DNA of 64,000 bases from positions 1-64,000 of the forward strand of contig JAGTRM010000006.1 in NCBI GenBank assembly GCA_018261735.1. Direction: 5' to 3'. Below the pieces are notes generated by a model. It did not search any database and had not been told where the DNA came from. It saw only the letters and a program-made list of their open reading frames with translations. Shown piece by piece: positions 44,754 through 54,334 of the stretch. The DNA is from Pseudomonadota bacterium. GTDB taxonomy: Bacteria > Pseudomonadota > Gammaproteobacteria > Burkholderiales > Chitinibacteraceae. The translations under genes were made by a program, and so were the position numbers. Numbering within the stretch: the stretch's first letter is position 1; each line of letters starts with the position of its first letter.

Positions 44754-45485
44754 TCAGCGCAGGTATTTGGCGTAAAGCTGCTCGTAGCGTTCACGCTTGA
44801 CCTTGTCGAGCGCCTTTTGCCAGCGCTGAATGGTTTCGTCGCTCACATCCTTTGAAAAAGCGATGTAGAAATCATTGTCGAAAAGCTTGAGCGGCGTTTG
44901 TTCGATCGAATCCGGCGGCAGCCCGGCATCGCGCAGCAGCTTGGGAACGGCATGCCGACCGAAAGGCGCGGCATCGACGCGCTGGTTGATCAATGCGCGC
45001 AGGGTCAATGGCTTGCTGGGCGAGCGATAGAGATTGGTGAGACCCTGCGCCGTCAGGAAAGTATCGTCGCCGATACCAAGCTGCACCGCGATGCCGTTGA
45101 GTTTGCCAAGGTCTTCGAGCTTGTAGAGTGGCAGCCCCGCGCCCTTGCGCTGAAAGATATAGGTTTCGCTCTTGAGCAGCGGCCCCACCCATTTTACGGA
45201 TTTCTCACGCTCCGGGGTTCGGGTTACGACAAACAAGGCCTGGCCCTGCACATTCTGCACTTGCTGCCAGCCGCGGCGAAAAGAGACAAATTCGATGGCG
45301 GATTTCTTGCCCAAGTCCTGCATCGTTTCCCGCACCAGTTCATAGGCGAACCCGTAGGATTGGCCTTTTTCCTGCCAGGCATACGGCGGCGCCTCGTGCG
45401 CCAGCACGGTCAACGGTTCTGCCGCCCGGCCGGACGCGCTGACTGACAACAACAGCCCGACCCCTGCAAGCATGCATTTCCACAT
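44754..45485 (-). CDS. Periplasmic solute-binding protein (family 3)
   Basis: The 243-residue SBP_bac_3-type protein has a signal peptide (MWKCMLAGVGLLLSVSASGRAA). The body is typical of amino-acid-binding or orphan sensory binding proteins (LTVLAHEAPPYAWQEKGQSYGFAYELVRETM). The usual Arg-Asp ligand-binding pair for amino acids is not evident, and no ABC permease or ATPase is adjacent, so it may act as a stand-alone receptor. The ribosome site is GGGGAGG. It is convergent with the GNAT gene with a 16-bp gap. Confidence 0.85.
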   Translation of the reverse strand: MWKCMLAGVGLLLSVSASGRAAEPLTVLAHEAPPYAWQEKGQSYGFAYELVRETMQDLGKKSAIEFVSFRRGWQQVQNVQGQALFVVTRTPEREKSVKWVGPLLKSETYIFQRKGAGLPLYKLEDLGKLNGIAVQLGIGDDTFLTAQGLTNLYRSPSKPLTLRALINQRVDAAPFGRHAVPKLLRDAGLPPDSIEQTPLKLFDNDFYIAFSKDVSDETIQRWQKALDKVKRERYEQLYAKYLR

Positions 45486-45596
45486 GGAGCCTCCCCTTCT
45501 TTTAATTTCACGCTAGGCGGGCAAAGCAGCGTTTACAACCAGGAATGGATCGACGGCCAGAGTAACTCCCGGAACTCAAATGCAGAGCAGGCCAAA

Positions 45597-46541
45597 CTAC
45601 ACAGCAGACTTGTTTCGGAACACGCGCACGCCCAGCATCACGCCCAATACCAGCAAGGCCATGCCCGCCAGCGCCAGGAGGCCGGGCGCCTGGCCTCGCC
45701 ACAGAAAGGCGTACCCAAAAGCGGCGAGCGTTTCAAAGACGATCAACTGCCCGGCCAGCGCCGTGGGCAACAGCTGGCTGGCGCGGTTCCACAAAAGGGT
45801 ACCCAGCCAGGACGCCAGCAGGCCGATCGCCAGCATCAACCCGATATACAAGCCAGGCCTGGGCCCAAGCGGAAAATTAAAGCTGCCGCTGCGGGCAAAC
45901 CACCAGCCGGTCAACGCCATGCCAATCAGCGCCAGCGGCAATGTGGCCAATCCTTGCGCCGTGGCCCAGATATCGGAGCTGATTTGCGGGCGGCGTTTGA
46001 GCCAGCGCGAATTGCGGATCGGATACCAGGTCCAGCAGGCGTTGGCCGCCAGCGCCAGCACGATGCCCAGACCATAGCCTGCCGGCAGATTGCCGTTCAG
46101 CTGCCCCACCTCATGTTGATTGACCAGCACGATGCCCAGGCCGATCACGCCCAGGGAAGGGACCAGCCGCCGCCAGGGCAGCATGCCTTCGTGCAAATTG
46201 GAAACCACCGCAATCACCACCGGCAGCGTGCCGATGATCATGGTGGGTAGCGGCGCGCCGGCCAGCTGGATGGCTGCGGCCAGACACAGGTAGTAGAGGA
46301 TATTGCCCACCAGCGAAAGCTCGAACGCGGCCAGCCAATCGCACCGTTCAAGCCGTGCCAGCCGGTTGCGCCCCCGCAGTGCGAGCGGCAAGGCGATCAC
46401 GCCGAACGCGAGGTAGCGGCCAAAAGCCAGCATGACGGGCGGGTAATCATCCAGAATGACCGGGGCCACAAAAACCAGCCCCCAGAGCAGGCCGGCGCCC
46501 AGCGCGCACAGCACACCAAGGAAGAGAGGACGAGAAGTCAT
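45597..46541 (-). CDS. EamA/DMT-family membrane exporter
   Basis: The 314-residue protein has about ten hydrophobic segments in two EamA repeats, beginning LFLGVLCALGAGLLWGLVFVAP, with AIQLAGAPLPTMIIGTLPVVIAVVSNL in the first half. The second repeat (GYGLGIVLALAANACWTWYPI onward) ends with a short basic tail. Family members export amino acids or metabolites; the substrate is unknown. It follows the host-attachment-family gene on the same strand by 53 bp. No clear Shine-Dalgarno site is seen. Confidence 0.9.
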   Translation of the reverse strand: MTSRPLFLGVLCALGAGLLWGLVFVAPVILDDYPPVMLAFGRYLAFGVIALPLALRGRNRLARLERCDWLAAFELSLVGNILYYLCLAAAIQLAGAPLPTMIIGTLPVVIAVVSNLHEGMLPWRRLVPSLGVIGLGIVLVNQHEVGQLNGNLPAGYGLGIVLALAANACWTWYPIRNSRWLKRRPQISSDIWATAQGLATLPLALIGMALTGWWFARSGSFNFPLGPRPGLYIGLMLAIGLLASWLGTLLWNRASQLLPTALAGQLIVFETLAAFGYAFLWRGQAPGLLALAGMALLVLGVMLGVRVFRNKSAV

Positions 46542-46594
46542 TCGGCCATTTTATCAGCTGAATGATGACTCTCGCCCCGGGGATCAAAAATTGC

Positions 46595-47020
46595 TTAGGG
46601 AAGATGGCCGACCAGCTCTTTTTCCGTGGACTGGGTGTAGTCCTTGCCAAGTTTTTCGGTCACGAGCTTGGCCGTCTGGACATCGATTTTTTCGCCGAGC
46701 AGCCCCATGAATGCTGGCGGCGCCACCAGGATGATGCGTTCAAACTGCTGGCTGCAGCGTCCCTGATTGAGCGTCTGCGCCAGTTCCTGTGCAAAATGCA
46801 GTGCTTCGTTCTGCTTGGGGTCGGAGGGTGGCTGTTTGGAGCCATGACCATTCCCCACGCCGGGCATATATCCGGCCCGATCGGATACCAATTCGGAATT
46901 CTTCATCCGGCTTTCCGGGTGCATCATCTCCTTGACCAGCGCAAGTTCTTGCCTGATTCCATTACGACTATAAATCCGTGCCTGGCAAGCATTAGCAACG
47001 AGGATCCACGTTTTGGCCAT
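46595..47020 (-). CDS. Host-attachment-protein family (PF10116-like) protein
   Basis: The 141-residue protein opens KTWILVANACQARIYSR, the typical first strand of the family named from plant attachment in Agrobacterium. It has the conserved HFAQELAQTLNQG and FERIILVAPPAFMGLLGEKID segments, which resemble eRF1-domain-like (baeRF) folds. Biochemical function is unknown. The start at 47020 has GGAGCG; a longer in-frame start at 47056 is less likely. It is divergent from the hexulose-phosphate-synthase-like gene with a 197-bp gap. Confidence 0.85.
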   Translation of the reverse strand: MAKTWILVANACQARIYSRNGIRQELALVKEMMHPESRMKNSELVSDRAGYMPGVGNGHGSKQPPSDPKQNEALHFAQELAQTLNQGRCSQQFERIILVAPPAFMGLLGEKIDVQTAKLVTEKLGKDYTQSTEKELVGHLP

Positions 47021-47217
47021 AGTACGCTCCGCAAGTGTTGTTAAAGAGGCGAACACTTCTCAGCGTAGGGGGTGCGTGTAAGGCAAGCAAAGCGAAAATG
47101 CCAAGGGCAGGATGGACGGCAAGGTTATGTAGTGTGCAAGTTTCGCGTACAAATTTTGGCAATCCCGGGCACAATCGGTCACAATGAATATCACAGCCAA
47201 TCCACCACCCGAACGCA

Positions 47218-47847
47218 ATGAAGATCATTCTCGTCGTCGACACTCTGGATGAAAAAATCGCCCTCGATGCCGTTGCGCGGGTAGGTCACTATTTTGACTT
47301 TATCCAGGTTGGCACCAATCTGCTCCATCTGTGCGGCACGGGCATCGTGAAAAAACTCCAGGCAATCTGCCCGGATAAACCGGTTTACCTGGACAGCAAA
47401 ATCATCGATGTCCCGGAACGTGCGGCCACCCTGATGTGCGAATCGGGTGCCAAGATGTTCTCCGTGCTGGCGCTGGCCTCGGACCAGGCAATTTCCACGG
47501 TATTGCGGGTGGCCCGCGAACATGATGTGGAAGTCATGTTCGACATGCAAAAAGTGCCCGATTACCGCGCCCGCTCCGCCCGGCTTAAAGCCTTGGGCGC
47601 GCGCAACCTGTGCGTGCACAAGAATGCCGATTGCGGCGAAAGCCTGATCAGCAGCTTCCGCGAATGTCTGGACATCCAGTCCATCAGCGGCATCAAGATG
47701 GCCATTGCCGGCGGGGTCGATCTGCTGACGCTGGCGCAGATCAAACCCATTCTGACGCCGGAATTCGTGATCATCGGCAAATCGGTCTTAAGCGCGCAGG
47801 ATATGGAATGCGCTGCCCGTCAGTTCCGCGAGATGGCCGACTGCTAG
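47218..47847 (+). CDS. OMP-decarboxylase superfamily enzyme, 3-hexulose-6-phosphate-synthase-like
   Basis: The 209-residue (beta/alpha)8 protein has the superfamily DxKxxD motif (VYLDSKIIDVPERAA, about 60-74), an N-terminal LVVDTLDEKIAL strand with the first Asp, and the phosphate-binding GIKMAIAGGVDLLTLAQI and VIIGKSVLSAQD. This pattern fits 3-hexulose-6-phosphate synthase or 3-keto-L-gulonate-6-phosphate decarboxylase rather than PyrF. The next step, a phosphohexuloisomerase, is not adjacent, nor are ascorbate (Ula) genes. No clear ribosome site is seen. Substrate assignment is open. Confidence 0.75.
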   Translation: MKIILVVDTLDEKIALDAVARVGHYFDFIQVGTNLLHLCGTGIVKKLQAICPDKPVYLDSKIIDVPERAATLMCESGAKMFSVLALASDQAISTVLRVAREHDVEVMFDMQKVPDYRARSARLKALGARNLCVHKNADCGESLISSFRECLDIQSISGIKMAIAGGVDLLTLAQIKPILTPEFVIIGKSVLSAQDMECAARQFREMADC

Positions 47848-47918
47848 CCGGCAAGAGCCCGCAAAGGGCAGACAGGGGGAAGCCCTGATTGCCGAACCCT
47901 CCTCGCTGCCCGATACTC

Positions 47919-47945
47919 GCCCGGTTGAATCAACCGGGCTTTTTT
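47919..47945 (+). terminator. Rho-independent terminator directly before the YitT start
   Basis: GCCCGGTTGA (47919-47928), one base, TCAACCGGGC (47930-47939) and a T6 tract (47940-47945). The YitT-family ATG begins one base later (47947). Confidence 0.92.
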
Positions 47946-47946
47946 G

Positions 47947-48552
47947 ATGGCTGCTGCACCTCTCCCCCATACCCTGCTGGAAGATATCCAGGCACTGCTG
48001 GTCGGCACCCTGTTCATGGCCTTGTCGGTCGTGCTGTTCCGCCACTCTGGCCTGCTTACCGGCGGCACCGCCGGAATCGCCTTCCTGCTGCACTACCTGA
48101 GCGGCTACGCCTTCGGCCCCATCTTCTTTGCGATCAACCTGCCGTTCTATATTTTCGCCGTCCGCGCATTGGGCTGGGCATTCACCTTCAAGACCTTTGC
48201 CGCCGTGGCCTTGCTGTCGATCTACAGCGAGGTGCTGCCGGCCTGGATTCCGCTGGGCCACGTGCAGCCGGTCTTTGCCGCCGTGATGGCCGGCCTGCTC
48301 GCCGGCGTCGGGCTATTGATGCTGATGCGCCACAAGGCGAGCCTGGGCGGCCTGGGCGTGTTGGCGATCTACATGCAGGAAAAACACGGCTGGCGCGCCG
48401 GCAAGATCCAGATGGCGGCCGATTGCGTGATCGTGCTGGCCGCGCTGCTGATCCAGGATTTCTCGCTGGTGGCCTTGTCGGTGCTCGGTGCGCTGGCGCT
48501 CAACATGGTGATCACCATCAACCACCGGCCGGGGCGCTATTCAGGTTTTTAG
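47947..48552 (+). CDS. YitT-family membrane protein
   Basis: The 201-residue protein has about five TM segments. The YitT/DUF161 signature is GTLFMALSVVLFRHSGLLTGGTAGIAFLLHYLSG, followed by GPIFFAINLPFYIFAVRALGWAF and LGGLGVLAIYMQEKHGWRAGKIQ. It lacks the long cytosolic DUF2179 tail of Bacillus YitT, as common in Proteobacteria. The assigned start abuts a strong terminator, leaving no room for a Shine-Dalgarno site, so translation may be leaderless or begin at a downstream codon. Function is unknown. Confidence 0.88.
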   Translation: MAAAPLPHTLLEDIQALLVGTLFMALSVVLFRHSGLLTGGTAGIAFLLHYLSGYAFGPIFFAINLPFYIFAVRALGWAFTFKTFAAVALLSIYSEVLPAWIPLGHVQPVFAAVMAGLLAGVGLLMLMRHKASLGGLGVLAIYMQEKHGWRAGKIQMAADCVIVLAALLIQDFSLVALSVLGALALNMVITINHRPGRYSGF

Positions 48553-48696
48553 CCCTTGGGCGCTACAATGGCTGCCTTCAAGCTGCATAGACGAATGACA
48601 AACCCAGGCTAATTAGCGCATCGAACGCTAGCGAGGCCCTCTCTTACATTGTCAGCCGCCCGTGCAGCATCACTGTTTTCACCCGGATATCCAGGC

Positions 48697-50355
48697 ATGT
48701 TGCGACTCAATGAAATCAAGCTCCCTCTCGACCACGCGCCAGAAGAACTGCAGGCCGCCGCGCTGAACAAGCTCGGCATCCCGGCAAGCGATCTGCTCGG
48801 TTTCACCATCTTCCGGCGCGGCTTTGATGCCCGCAAGAAAAACGACATCCTGCTGGTGTATTCGCTCGATGTGACGGTCAAGGATGAAGCACGCCTGCTG
48901 AAGAAATTCGCCGATGACCATCGTGTACTGCCCACACCCGACATGACTTATCAATTCGTTGCCCAGGCGCCGGCCGATCTGGCAGAGCGTCCGGTCGTGA
49001 TCGGGATGGGTCCGTGCGGCTTCATGGCGGCGCTGACGCTGGCGCAGATGGGCTTCAAGCCTATCGTGCTGGAACGCGGCAAGGCCGTGCGTGAGCGCAC
49101 CGCCGATACCTGGGGCCTGTGGCGCCAGGGCAAGCTCGATCCGGAATCGAACGTGCAGTTCGGCGAAGGCGGCGCCGGCACGTTCTCCGACGGCAAGCTG
49201 CACAGCCAGATCAAGGATCCGAAATTCCACGGCCGCAAGGTGCTGCAGGAGTTCGTCAAGGCCGGCGCGCCCGAAGAAATCATGTACATCAGCAAGCCGC
49301 ACATTGGCACCTTCCGCCTGGTCGGCATGGTCGAGCATATCCGCGAGCAGATCGTTGCCCTGGGCGGCGAGATCCGCTTCTCGGCGCGCGTTGATGAAAT
49401 CCTGCGCGAAGGCGATGCCGAAAATGGCAATGTGACCGGCGTAAAGCTCGCCAGCGGCGAAGTTATCGCCACGCGCCACGTGGTGCTGGCCGTGGGCCAC
49501 AGCGCGCGCGATACCTTCCAGATGCTGTTCGACAAGGGCGTGTACGTCGAGGCCAAGCCGTTCTCGATCGGCGTGCGCATCGAACATCCGCAGTCGATGA
49601 TCGACAAGGCGCGCTTCGGCAAATTCGCCGGCAACCCGATCCTGGGCGCGGCCGATTACAAGCTGGTGCACCACGCCAGCAATGGCCGGGCGGCGTACAG
49701 TTTCTGCATGTGCCCGGGCGGCACCGTGGTCGCGGCCACGTCGGAAGAAGGTCGCGTCGTCACCAACGGCATGAGCCAGTATTCGCGCAACGAGCGCAAC
49801 GCCAACAGCGGGCTCGTCGTCAACGTCACGCCGGAAGTCGACTTCCCCGGCCACCCGCTGGCCGGGATCGAATACCAGCGCCAGTGGGAGAGCAAGGCTT
49901 TCGTCGCGGGTGGCAGCAACTACAACGCCCCGGCGCAGCGCGTCGGCGATTTCCTCGCGCGCCGTCCTTCCACGCATCTCGGCCACGTGATCCCGTCCTA
50001 CACGCCGGGCGTCACGCCGACCGACTTACGCCAGTGCCTGCCAGAGTTTGTGGTGAAGGCGATCCGTGAGGCGCTGCCTGCGTTCGAGCGGCAGATCACC
50101 GGTTATGCCATGGATGATGCGGTGCTGACCGGCGTGGAAACGCGTACCTCTTCCCCGGTGCGCATCAAGCGTGGCGACGATTTCCAGAGCATCAACACGC
50201 GCGGCCTGTTCCCGGCCGGCGAAGGTGCGGGCTATGCCGGCGGCATTTTCTCGGCCGGCGTGGACGGCATCAAGGTGGCCGAAGCGGTGGCACTCGACAT
50301 CACCGGCGGCAGTGCGGCGACCGGCGGCGCGCGCAAGGGCGAAGACTGGAGCTGA
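48697..50355 (+). CDS. FAD-dependent oxidoreductase (COG2509 family)
   Basis: The 552-residue flavoprotein has an N-terminal domain of about 95 residues (LRLNEIKLPLDHAPEELQAAAL). The FAD-binding fold follows (RPVVIGMGPCGFMAALTLAQMG, VLERGKAVRERTADTW, SNVQFGEGGAGTFSDGKLHSQIKDP), and the end is FPAGEGAGYAGGIFSAGVDGIKVAEAVA. The whole profile is that of uncharacterised COG2509 dehydrogenases found widely in bacteria. The start at 48697 is chosen by the domain's usual LRLNEIKLPLD opening. The next gene converges on it with a 19-bp gap and no visible terminator. Confidence 0.9.
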   Translation: MLRLNEIKLPLDHAPEELQAAALNKLGIPASDLLGFTIFRRGFDARKKNDILLVYSLDVTVKDEARLLKKFADDHRVLPTPDMTYQFVAQAPADLAERPVVIGMGPCGFMAALTLAQMGFKPIVLERGKAVRERTADTWGLWRQGKLDPESNVQFGEGGAGTFSDGKLHSQIKDPKFHGRKVLQEFVKAGAPEEIMYISKPHIGTFRLVGMVEHIREQIVALGGEIRFSARVDEILREGDAENGNVTGVKLASGEVIATRHVVLAVGHSARDTFQMLFDKGVYVEAKPFSIGVRIEHPQSMIDKARFGKFAGNPILGAADYKLVHHASNGRAAYSFCMCPGGTVVAATSEEGRVVTNGMSQYSRNERNANSGLVVNVTPEVDFPGHPLAGIEYQRQWESKAFVAGGSNYNAPAQRVGDFLARRPSTHLGHVIPSYTPGVTPTDLRQCLPEFVVKAIREALPAFERQITGYAMDDAVLTGVETRTSSPVRIKRGDDFQSINTRGLFPAGEGAGYAGGIFSAGVDGIKVAEAVALDITGGSAATGGARKGEDWS

Positions 50356-50374
50356 TTCATCGCGGATTCCGGCT

Positions 50375-53300
50375 TCAAAACAATCCGCCGGCCTGCCCGG
50401 CGGCATTTCCCAGAAAACGCTCGAACTCCTCTGCCGGCAGCGGCGGGCTGCGGTAATACCCCTGGTACAGGTCGCAGCCCTGCTCTTGCAGGAAGGCCAG
50501 TTGCTCGGCCGATTCCACGCCTTCCGCCAAGACCTTGATACCCAGGGTATGGCCCATCTCGATGATGGCCCTGATGATTTGCCGATCGTCCTGGTCATGC
50601 GAAATATCGTCGATAAAGCTCTTGTCGATCTTGAGCACATCGAGCGGAAACCGTTTCAAATAGGCCAGTGAAGAATAGCCGGTACCGAAATCATCGATCG
50701 CGAGGCGTATCTGGCGAGCGCGAAGACTATTGAGCAGTGCCGCCACCCCGTCCTTTTCTTCCATCAGGGCCGATTCTGTCAGCTCCAGTTCGAGCGAGTG
50801 CGGCGCAAACCCGGTTTCAGCCAGGATCCGGTCGACACTGTCGACCAGATTGCCGTGCCGCACCTGGCGGGCGGATACGTTGACTGCCAGTATCAGCGGG
50901 GGCAGACCGGCATCCTGCCATTGCCGGCCCTGGCGACAGGTTTCGTGCAACACCCATTCGCCGATCTCCCGGATCATCCCGGTCTCCTCTGCCACCGGAA
51001 TAAACCGGCTCGGCGCAATCAATCCTTCGCCGGGGTCCAGCCAGCGCACCAGCGCTTCGGCACCGATGATGTGGCCGCTGCGTATCTCCACCAGCGGCTG
51101 GTAATAAACCCGGAATTCATTCAACAAGAGCGCGCGACGCAAGCGGCTGTCCAGATCAATGCGCTCGCGCGCGGCCACGGTCATGCTTTCCGAGAAATAC
51201 TGGAAGCGCCCGCGCCCTTCCGCCTTGGCGCGGTACATGGCCGAATCGGCCTGTTGCAGCAAGCTTTCCGCGGTCGTGCCCTCGCCCAAGGAAAAACTGA
51301 TGCCGATACTCGCGCTGGTGCGCACATCCACGTTGTTGGGCAGATGGAAGGGCTCCTTCAAGGCATCAATGATTTCATCGGCCACGCGGGCCGCATCTTC
51401 CGGCCGGCTCAGCCTGTCGAGCAAGACGGTAAATTCATCCCCGCCCAGCCGGGCAATGGCATCGCTGCGGCGCAAACGTTCCGACAGGCGCTGTGCCACT
51501 TGCTGCAGCAGTTGATCCCCGGCCAGATGGCCAAGGCTGTCATTGACATCCTTGAAGCGATCCAGATCGAACATCAACAAGCCCAGCGCGCCGCCATCGC
51601 GGCGAATCTTGGCCAGGTTGTGTTCCAGTTGCGAAAACAGCAAGCGCCTGTTGGGCAGCTGGGTAAGCGCATCGTGATGGGCCAGAAAATCCAGCTGCTC
51701 TTCCGAGGCCTTGAGCGTCGAAATATCCATGAATACGCTGACATAGTTGATCACCGTGCCGGATTCATCCTTGACCGCGTTGATGCTGATGAGCACCGGA
51801 AAAATCTCGCCATTCTTGTGGCGGTTCCATAATTCACCCTGCCAGTAGCCCGTGGTATTGATTTCGGCCCACATCGCGGCATAACGCGCTTGGCTGTTGC
51901 GGCCTGAGCTGAGGATGGAAGGCTTCATCCCCAGCGCCTCGGCCTCGCTGTAACCGGTCAACTGGGTGAAGGCCCGGTTGACCGAGATGATATTCACATC
52001 GGCATCGGTAATGAGTACGCCTTCCCGGGTGCTTTCATACACGGTTGCGGCCTGGCGCAAGGCGGCCTCGGCACGTTTCCGCCCGGAGATATCGGTATGG
52101 GTACCCGCCAAGAGCAAGGGAGAGCCATCCGCATCGCGCTCGACGACTTTGCCTCGTGTCAGTATCCATTTCCATTCGCCGCTTTTGGTCAGGCAACGGA
52201 TTTCCGCTTCATGAAGCGCGGTCTCGCCTTTGAAATGCTTTTCGATTGAGGCAATGGCCTTGGGCAAATCGTCCGGATGAACCATTTTCGGCCATTGTTC
52301 CTGCGAGAGTGTGCGCTCGCCCAACTCGTAACCCAGCATGCTTTCGAAACGCGCGCTGACATTGAATTGCCCCGTCTTTGGATTCCACTCCCAAAAGCCC
52401 TGCTCGGAGCCTTCAATCACGCGGGCATAACGCGCTTCATTGGCGCGCAGGGCCTCTTCGGCCCGTTTTCGTGTGGTGATGTCCTGAATGGCCCCGCGCA
52501 GTTTGACGATGCGCCCATGCTCACTGATTGGCACGGCAACGATCCGTACCCATTTGTGACTGTCCTTGGCCGTGGTCATCTCCAGTTCCAGATCGTAGGG
52601 TGTGCCGAAATGGATGGCCTGCTCCATGGCCGCCTTGAGCTGCCGCTCCTGATCAGGGCCATAGAAACTGGAACCGAAGACAAACGCATCGTCGACGTCT
52701 TTGACAGGGCTGACCTCGTGAATACGGGCCACTTGCTCGGTCCAGCTGCCCGACCGGGTTGCCGGGTCGTATTCCCAGCCCCCGATCTGGGCAACCGTGC
52801 TCATTTCCTGCAGCAGGGTACTTTGCGCAATCAAAGCGGCTTGCATCTGCTTGCGCTCGGTATCGTCCCGGAAAGTCATAATCACGCCCAGCGTTGCGCC
52901 ATCCGCCAACCGGATCGGCGCGCCGGTCATGTTGATGAAATACCGGGTACCGTTGCGATGCCGCAGCACTGAATCATGGTCAAAAGTCACCGTTGTTGCG
53001 GCGCTCAGCACCTTTTGCACGGGGTCCGCCACAGGTTGAAGGCGCGATTCATCCACCAGATCGAGAATGGCGGGCAGGAGTTGCCCGATCGCCTGCTCGC
53101 GCGGCCAGCCCGTCAAGCGTTCCGCCGCCGCATTGAGCAAAGTCACTTTGCCGAACTTGTCCGTGGTGATGATGGCATCGGCCGCACAAGCCAGCGTTAC
53201 CGCCTGCAATTGCTGCGCGGATTCAATCCGGCGCAAGGCACGGTGCAGCACTTCACTCAGCACACTGACCAGCATGCCGTTTCCAGCGAGAAAGCCTAAC

Positions 53301-53836
53301 TGGAGCAAATCAAACGGGCCGGAACCCTGCATGCTGCGAAGTGGAAAGAATGCATGAAAACCTGCACCGAGTACGGCGATCCCCGTCGCGAGCAGGCCGG
53401 GCCCTGCCCCGCCAACGGCGGCGCTCAAGATGATCGGAAACATGAAGATGGTTATCTGCGGATGGACTGAGGAGGATACCGACAAGGCATCGCGTATCCA
53501 CAGCACAACGAGCGAGATGGCCACGGCAAACAGATACGCACCCCAGCGTGGCCAGCGCAGCGGCGTTTCAGGTTCGACAACGATGCTATCGAGCGAAAAC
53601 TGGGTATGTTCGCCTGCGGGAACAAACCGCAACGCGAAAAACAGCAGCAAGCCGGTCACGATGACAAAGGCAATGCCCTTGGCCGTGGAGAGCCACAACA
53701 TTTGCGAGATGTCGGTAAAAGCCGCCAGCAGTTGATCGGATAGAAAAATCCACAACAGCGCAAAAACGGCATAACCCAGTGTCACTTTGACAATGTATTG
53801 GTTGCGGCCCGATTTCAAAACACGATGCGACGACAC
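50375..53836 (-). CDS. Multi-PAS GGDEF-EAL cyclic-di-GMP protein with DUF4118-type membrane domain
   Basis: The protein has 1153 residues. TM helices lie at about 18-38 and 45-67, then a DUF4118/KdpD-like four-helix region (about 97-200, PRWGAYLFAVAISLVVLWIR). Four PAS domains (about 215-335, 350-455, 465-590, 595-715) follow, then GGDEF (RLGGDEFTVLL, with I-site RRSD) and EAL (AEALVRW, ILAVNVSARQ, ELELTES, IDDFGTGYSS, LKIDKSF, AEGVE, QGY). All catalytic motifs are intact. The start codon is GTG with a GAGGTCGCC site. It is monocistronic. It presumably integrates several signals into c-di-GMP turnover. Confidence 0.94.
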   Translation of the reverse strand: MSSHRVLKSGRNQYIVKVTLGYAVFALLWIFLSDQLLAAFTDISQMLWLSTAKGIAFVIVTGLLLFFALRFVPAGEHTQFSLDSIVVEPETPLRWPRWGAYLFAVAISLVVLWIRDALSVSSSVHPQITIFMFPIILSAAVGGAGPGLLATGIAVLGAGFHAFFPLRSMQGSGPFDLLQLGFLAGNGMLVSVLSEVLHRALRRIESAQQLQAVTLACAADAIITTDKFGKVTLLNAAAERLTGWPREQAIGQLLPAILDLVDESRLQPVADPVQKVLSAATTVTFDHDSVLRHRNGTRYFINMTGAPIRLADGATLGVIMTFRDDTERKQMQAALIAQSTLLQEMSTVAQIGGWEYDPATRSGSWTEQVARIHEVSPVKDVDDAFVFGSSFYGPDQERQLKAAMEQAIHFGTPYDLELEMTTAKDSHKWVRIVAVPISEHGRIVKLRGAIQDITTRKRAEEALRANEARYARVIEGSEQGFWEWNPKTGQFNVSARFESMLGYELGERTLSQEQWPKMVHPDDLPKAIASIEKHFKGETALHEAEIRCLTKSGEWKWILTRGKVVERDADGSPLLLAGTHTDISGRKRAEAALRQAATVYESTREGVLITDADVNIISVNRAFTQLTGYSEAEALGMKPSILSSGRNSQARYAAMWAEINTTGYWQGELWNRHKNGEIFPVLISINAVKDESGTVINYVSVFMDISTLKASEEQLDFLAHHDALTQLPNRRLLFSQLEHNLAKIRRDGGALGLLMFDLDRFKDVNDSLGHLAGDQLLQQVAQRLSERLRRSDAIARLGGDEFTVLLDRLSRPEDAARVADEIIDALKEPFHLPNNVDVRTSASIGISFSLGEGTTAESLLQQADSAMYRAKAEGRGRFQYFSESMTVAARERIDLDSRLRRALLLNEFRVYYQPLVEIRSGHIIGAEALVRWLDPGEGLIAPSRFIPVAEETGMIREIGEWVLHETCRQGRQWQDAGLPPLILAVNVSARQVRHGNLVDSVDRILAETGFAPHSLELELTESALMEEKDGVAALLNSLRARQIRLAIDDFGTGYSSLAYLKRFPLDVLKIDKSFIDDISHDQDDRQIIRAIIEMGHTLGIKVLAEGVESAEQLAFLQEQGCDLYQGYYRSPPLPAEEFERFLGNAAGQAGGLF

Positions 53837-54334
53837 GGCGACCTCAAATGAACTTGGGGGGCGGCTTTGAACCCGGCAGACGAAACAAGCGGCTGCAAAA
53901 AGTCACGTTATATCGACAGAATCTCGCGCATGGGCTTCAAACTTATCGATATATTGGCCAAGTCAGGACGTTGGGAAGTTGTCAGCCAAAAGCTTACAGA
54001 TCGTAGTGAAATATGCCCGTTCTGACCATCTCTTTCATCGCCCTGGCCGATACAAGGCTCTGCGCAGGCCTTTAGCGGTCTTGAGCACATGCAGGGAAAG
54101 CAAACCTCACTTTTTCAGGATAGATTTGGAATCTACTGAAATCAGGAATTTTCTGATTCCCGGAGAGATCAAAACCCGGCGCGGCAGCGCGGCAGGGCAA
54201 TGAATCTTTCGGCGTGCCCGCAGCCAGCGTGCATCCGCTTCTGTTGGGGCCTAGCGGCTTTGGGATAAACTGCGGATTCGATGGGGGGCGAAATTCTACC
54301 TGCCCGACTGAAAACCAATCCGGAAAAAATCAAG
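53837..54334. other. 498-bp intergenic stretch
   Basis: The stretch holds the promoter region of the minus-strand PAS-GGDEF-EAL gene and the leader of the small plus-strand ORF at 54335. Short frames here (60-74 codons) lack ribosome sites and recognisable sequence. No repeats, tRNA or strong hairpins were seen. Confidence 0.5.
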
